A DNA stretch of 7,681 nucleotides from Candidatus Babeliales bacterium. Its GTDB lineage: Bacteria; Babelota; Babeliae; Babelales; Vermiphilaceae. The translations under genes were made by a program, and so were the position numbers. Under the pieces are notes generated by a model that was not told the origin of the DNA, did not search any database, and was given only the letters and a program-made list of their open reading frames with translations. Of this stretch, positions 5,218 to 7,681 are shown piece by piece; the first letter of the stretch is position 1; each line of letters opens with the position of its first letter. The stretch covers positions 1 through 7,681 of the forward strand of contig JAGVMI010000087.1 in assembly GCA_020053845.1 (NCBI GenBank). The letters are read 5' to 3'.

Positions 5218-7143
5218 ATGAAACATATGATGGGCATAACAACTTTGCTAAACCGGTGTGCGCAGTACGCCGTTTTTTCTTTAGTATGCTGCTTAGTCGC
5301 CACACCATTCACCTCCATATGTGGATACGCAGCACCAAGACCTAGCACGCAATCAATAGATCAAGCAGCATTTGACCAAGCTGCTTTTGAAAAAGAACTC
5401 GAGCAAGCACTCAGCTCACTCAGTCCTGAGGAACTTGAAGAAGTTTTGCTGAGTGGCATGAGCGAAAAAGAACGCCAAGACTACTTCGTAGCGAAAAAGA
5501 ATCTAGAAAAAATGGATATCGCTGACGTAGAGCGTTTCGTAAATGGACAAATGAGCGAAGGAGAAATGGATCAGTTCATCAAGCGTGCTACTGAGGGCAT
5601 AGAAGCACCTTCTGCTACTCCTGAAACAGCTCAAGAAACTGCTGTTGCTCAAGAAAAGCCTCTGCAAGATGAAGAGCCAAAAGTATCAGATGAGCAAGCA
5701 ACCCTCATCAAACTCATCGATGATATTATAAAGCGCGCAGATGCATTCTTAGTAAAAGCGCAAAGCATTCCTGATTTACACATCAAGGTGCAAAAGTGGG
5801 CACGCAAAAAACGCCTGCTAGAATGGGTGCCTGGTACAGAGTGGCAGGAATTTAAAGCACAGCTTGATAGCCTGCTGCAAAAAATACGGAAGCTTAAGGA
5901 TCAGGATCTTGCTCCTAAAAAGAAGTATCGCTACCTCAATGATCTTGCTACAGATACTGCACTTAAAAACAATCTCGAGCAGTTACGCTCTGCATTAAAT
6001 ACGTATGAGCCTCTTATTCAAGAACCTGCATTTGGTTTTGATAAGCTCAGCTCAGAATCACGCGCAGCGCTTACCCGAATGATTGATAAGTGGGCGGAAG
6101 CTATCTATAAGCTCAATATGTCCGATGCCCTCACAGCTATTTTTGCAAAGTATGATCCGATAGCTCAAAAAGAACGTGAGCAAGAAGAACAGCTGCGCAA
6201 AAAAGCTGAAGAACAATCAGGCAAACCTCGCAGACCAGGTACATCAACAATTGCAGGCTCGCTTGATACTGGTTATGGATTTGGTGACTATATTGCATCA
6301 TCGCCATCATATGGCGACTATAGATCAGGCGGCTCTCCCTACACCACTCCTTCATACACTGCACCATCATCAATTCCTTTTTCTGATACCGATCTGACAC
6401 GCCCTAGTGGCGGTGCAGGCTCTACGGCACAATCTGCAGAGGGTACTGGTAAAAAAGAAGATGCAAGGAAAGATGAAAAAGCAGCGACCCCTGCTGGTAC
6501 ACTGAATCCTGCAGGCGCACAAACTCCCGATGGAAGAGCGCGCGTAGCACATCCACAAGATCAGCAGATGGAACAAGACGCAAAGCGGCTCATTAATAGG
6601 ATTTCAGGTCAGTTCACTGATGCTGCTGATAAAATGATAGCAAGTGGCTTGCTTGAAATTAAAACACATCTTACTGATAGCGATGCAGCATCTAAGGATC
6701 TGCAAGATCGCATGACAGATATTGAAGGACTTCTGGGATCTCGCAAGGGAGTCCTCGATACTATTAATACATTGAAAGCAAAACTCGATCGCGCTTCAAT
6801 TGCGCAAAAAGATGCTTATCGCAGAGAGCTTGAATCTGCATTCGCTCAACAGGCTTCTACATTTAAGAAGTTTAGCGAACAAGTTTCCGTGATTTCACGT
6901 ACATGGGATGATATTAAATCATCAGTGTCTGATGAGAAAAAGCAATTGTATATGGGTGAATCCATCTTGCCTGCAGCGCCTCAGCCACGCACAGCGGCAG
7001 ATCAAGAAGGCGCCCAAGCACAAGGCGAGCAACAACCAATAGTACAAGCTCCTGCGGCAGAATCTAAGAAATACGTATCGATCTACGATATCAATAACCG
7101 TCTTGAAGAAGTCAAGCGAGCTATTCGAGATTTCGTGCGATAA
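5218..7143 (+). CDS. Secreted helix-rich protein with central low-complexity linker, function unknown
   Basis: I do not recognise the family. The 641-residue product starts with a Sec signal peptide (about 1-39): hydrophobic core AVFSLVCCLVATPF, likely cleavage near GYAA. No convincing lipobox precedes the cysteines. Residues 48-57 are a tandem DQAAF duplication. An acidic helical part (about 53-128, with SPEELEEVLLSG and MSEKERQDYF) leads through a Pro/Ala/Glu/Gln-rich spacer (about 129-158) to a second helical domain (about 159-335), which includes a Trp-containing basic patch KVQKWARKKRLLEW. Residues about 335-450 are low complexity, first rich in Gly, Ser, Tyr and Pro (GYGFGDY, SPSYGDY), then in Ala, Gly and charged residues. 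A helical, probably coiled-coil domain (about 448-580) follows, then a Gln/Ala/Pro linker and a short conserved-looking helix at the C-terminus (YDINNRLEEVKRAIRDFVR). No enzyme motif is visible; a structural, adhesive or binding role is possible. It is monocistronic, divergent from the pseudopilin genes and ends 23 bases before a terminator. Confidence 0.93.
   Translation: MKHMMGITTLLNRCAQYAVFSLVCCLVATPFTSICGYAAPRPSTQSIDQAAFDQAAFEKELEQALSSLSPEELEEVLLSGMSEKERQDYFVAKKNLEKMDIADVERFVNGQMSEGEMDQFIKRATEGIEAPSATPETAQETAVAQEKPLQDEEPKVSDEQATLIKLIDDIIKRADAFLVKAQSIPDLHIKVQKWARKKRLLEWVPGTEWQEFKAQLDSLLQKIRKLKDQDLAPKKKYRYLNDLATDTALKNNLEQLRSALNTYEPLIQEPAFGFDKLSSESRAALTRMIDKWAEAIYKLNMSDALTAIFAKYDPIAQKEREQEEQLRKKAEEQSGKPRRPGTSTIAGSLDTGYGFGDYIASSPSYGDYRSGGSPYTTPSYTAPSSIPFSDTDLTRPSGGAGSTAQSAEGTGKKEDARKDEKAATPAGTLNPAGAQTPDGRARVAHPQDQQMEQDAKRLINRISGQFTDAADKMIASGLLEIKTHLTDSDAASKDLQDRMTDIEGLLGSRKGVLDTINTLKAKLDRASIAQKDAYRRELESAFAQQASTFKKFSEQVSVISRTWDDIKSSVSDEKKQLYMGESILPAAPQPRTAADQEGAQAQGEQQPIVQAPAAESKKYVSIYDINNRLEEVKRAIRDFVR
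5359..5388 (+). repeat. Tandem 15-base duplication encoding DQAAF twice
   Basis: Two adjacent 15-base units (5359-5373 and 5374-5388) encode the same pentapeptide, DQAAF, at residues 48-52 and 53-57 of the secreted protein, just after the signal peptide. They differ only at synonymous third positions, which indicates an old duplication kept at the protein level or a helical repeat. Confidence 0.7.
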
Positions 7144-7166
7144 ATACCACACGAAAAGCAAAAGAG

Positions 7167-7191
7167 AGGCCCCATAACAGGGGCCTTTTTT
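7167..7191 (+). terminator. Rho-independent terminator, probably bidirectional
   Basis: AGGCCCC (7167-7173) and GGGGCCT (7180-7186) form a perfect 7-base-pair, mostly GC stem with a 6-base loop, followed by a T run through 7191. It lies 23 bases after the stop of the 641-residue protein. On the minus strand the same stem is followed by CTCTTTTGCTTTT, so it may also end transcription of the convergent 91-residue gene. Confidence 0.92.
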
Positions 7192-7268
7192 GTGTCTTTG
7201 CTGCCGTCGCTTTCGCTTTTTGGAAATAGAAAGCAACATAATAACTGCGTTATGCGACAATTGCAGCG

Positions 7269-7544
7269 CTATTTTCTTTCTTTTGAAAGAGCAAACGTGT
7301 AGGCGGTTGCCATGCTTCGCAGTTGTGCTTTTTGCACCTCTGATACTGTGCTTTCGGTGTTACCAGCACCAAAGAAACGCAGTAACTTTGATACTATTCC
7401 GCTATCGCTCGTTTGCTGTTGCGTCACTGCTGTTGATAATGTTGATGGCAAGCAACGAGGTGCCCATCCTTCTTTATCAGCACCAAAACGCGCTTGGAGA
7501 GCGCAAAAAGAAGACAGCAGAAGAATACCATGAATACACTTCAT
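7269..7544 (-). CDS. Small secreted protein, 91 aa, function unknown
   Basis: Not a family I recognise. The product begins with a typical Sec signal peptide, MKCIHGILLLSSFCALQA, with likely cleavage after Ala18 (or Ala15). The mature part of about 73 residues is polar, with a Ser/Thr/Gln stretch (STAVTQQQTSDSG), a short amphipathic helix (IVSKLLRFFGAG) and a helical basic C-terminus ending in KERK. No lipobox is evident. The ATG at 7544 has AAGGAA at 7553-7558 spaced 8 bases away, a good ribosome binding site. The gene is convergent with the 641-residue secreted protein and probably shares its terminator. The combination of signal peptide and ribosome binding site supports a real gene; the overlapping plus-strand frames lack both. 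Confidence 0.72.
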   Translation of the reverse strand: MKCIHGILLLSSFCALQARFGADKEGWAPRCLPSTLSTAVTQQQTSDSGIVSKLLRFFGAGNTESTVSEVQKAQLRSMATAYTFALSKERK

Positions 7545-7681
7545 AGAAGTATTTCCTTAATTGTGATGCGTTGATGTAACGTACATGTTTAATGAATATG
7601 TATTTACTGTGAACTTCGCAGCTGCGCTACAATTGGCTCACATCGGCTGCACAAGCCATGCTCATGCTGCGTTGTTGTCCA
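7545..7681. other. Upstream region of the 91-aa gene; no supported gene
   Basis: This edge stretch holds the ribosome binding site of the 91-residue gene and an AT-rich segment (about 7578-7606) that could carry its promoter. TTCACA on the minus strand near 7608-7616 is a possible -35, but no good -10 pairs with it. A perfect 10-base palindrome, CGCAGCTGCG, lies at 7617-7626. A minus-strand frame stays open from the right edge to a TAA at 7604-7606 (25 codons) and could be the end of an upstream gene; it is too short to judge. Confidence 0.4.

Noticed and set aside
5240..5325. Lipoprotein signal (lipobox) around the cysteines in the signal peptide of the 641-residue protein
   Set aside because: The residues before each cysteine (SLV, TSI) do not fit the lipobox, which needs Gly, Ala or Ser just before Cys.
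7190..7546. Plus-strand open frame of 118 codons covering the 91-residue gene
   Set aside because: It begins inside the terminator T run, has no ribosome binding site and is rich in Cys, Leu and Phe as antisense frames often are. The minus-strand frame has a signal peptide and a good ribosome binding site.
7604..7681. C-terminal end of another minus-strand gene at the right edge
   Set aside because: Only 25 codons are visible and a second minus-strand frame and a plus-strand frame are also open there, so there is no basis to choose.
1..7681. Toxin-antitoxin, CRISPR, phage or transposon content
   Set aside because: I saw no direct repeat arrays, transposase or integrase motifs, terminal inverted repeats or paired toxin-antitoxin genes.

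Overview
The window is a compact stretch from a diderm (Gram-negative type) bacterium with moderate GC. Evidence for the outer-membrane lifestyle is a set of prepilin-like proteins with peptidase cleavage sites, plus three products with Sec-type signal peptides, one of them an HtrA/Deg protease. The mix of housekeeping genes with unrecognised secreted proteins would fit a poorly studied lineage. Candidatus Dependentiae (TM6) is my guess from overall flavour only, since no marker in the window proves it.

Layout. Positions 1 to 5094 are read entirely on the minus strand. In transcription order they hold three overlapping minor-pseudopilin-like genes (I-, J- and K-like, 5094 to 3703), then after a 100-base gap with a plausible promoter come rplI (ribosomal protein L9), dnaB (replicative helicase), a 55-residue membrane peptide and a signal-peptide-bearing HtrA/Deg serine protease. 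The protease runs off the left edge without a stop. On the plus strand, 5218 to 7143 encodes a 641-residue secreted, helix-rich protein of unknown function. It is divergent from the pseudopilin operon across a 123-base promoter region and ends at a strong intrinsic terminator. A convergent minus-strand gene for a 91-residue secreted protein (7544 to 7269) faces that terminator. The last 137 bases hold its upstream region and no gene I can support.

How the genes may work together. rplI and dnaB are a common bacterial pair, and the small peptide and protease appear to be transcribed with them. The I-J-K trio looks like the tip-initiation module of a type II secretion pseudopilus or type IV pilus, although no ATPase, platform protein, secretin or prepilin peptidase is in view. 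The large secreted protein shares the divergent promoter region with this module, which makes it a candidate partner or substrate. That link is inference from position only.

The most interesting parts are the divergent pseudopilin/secreted-protein pair and the protease's C-terminal domain, which resembles the second PDZ domain of plant Deg9-type proteases. I see no mobile element, CRISPR array, tRNA or rRNA.
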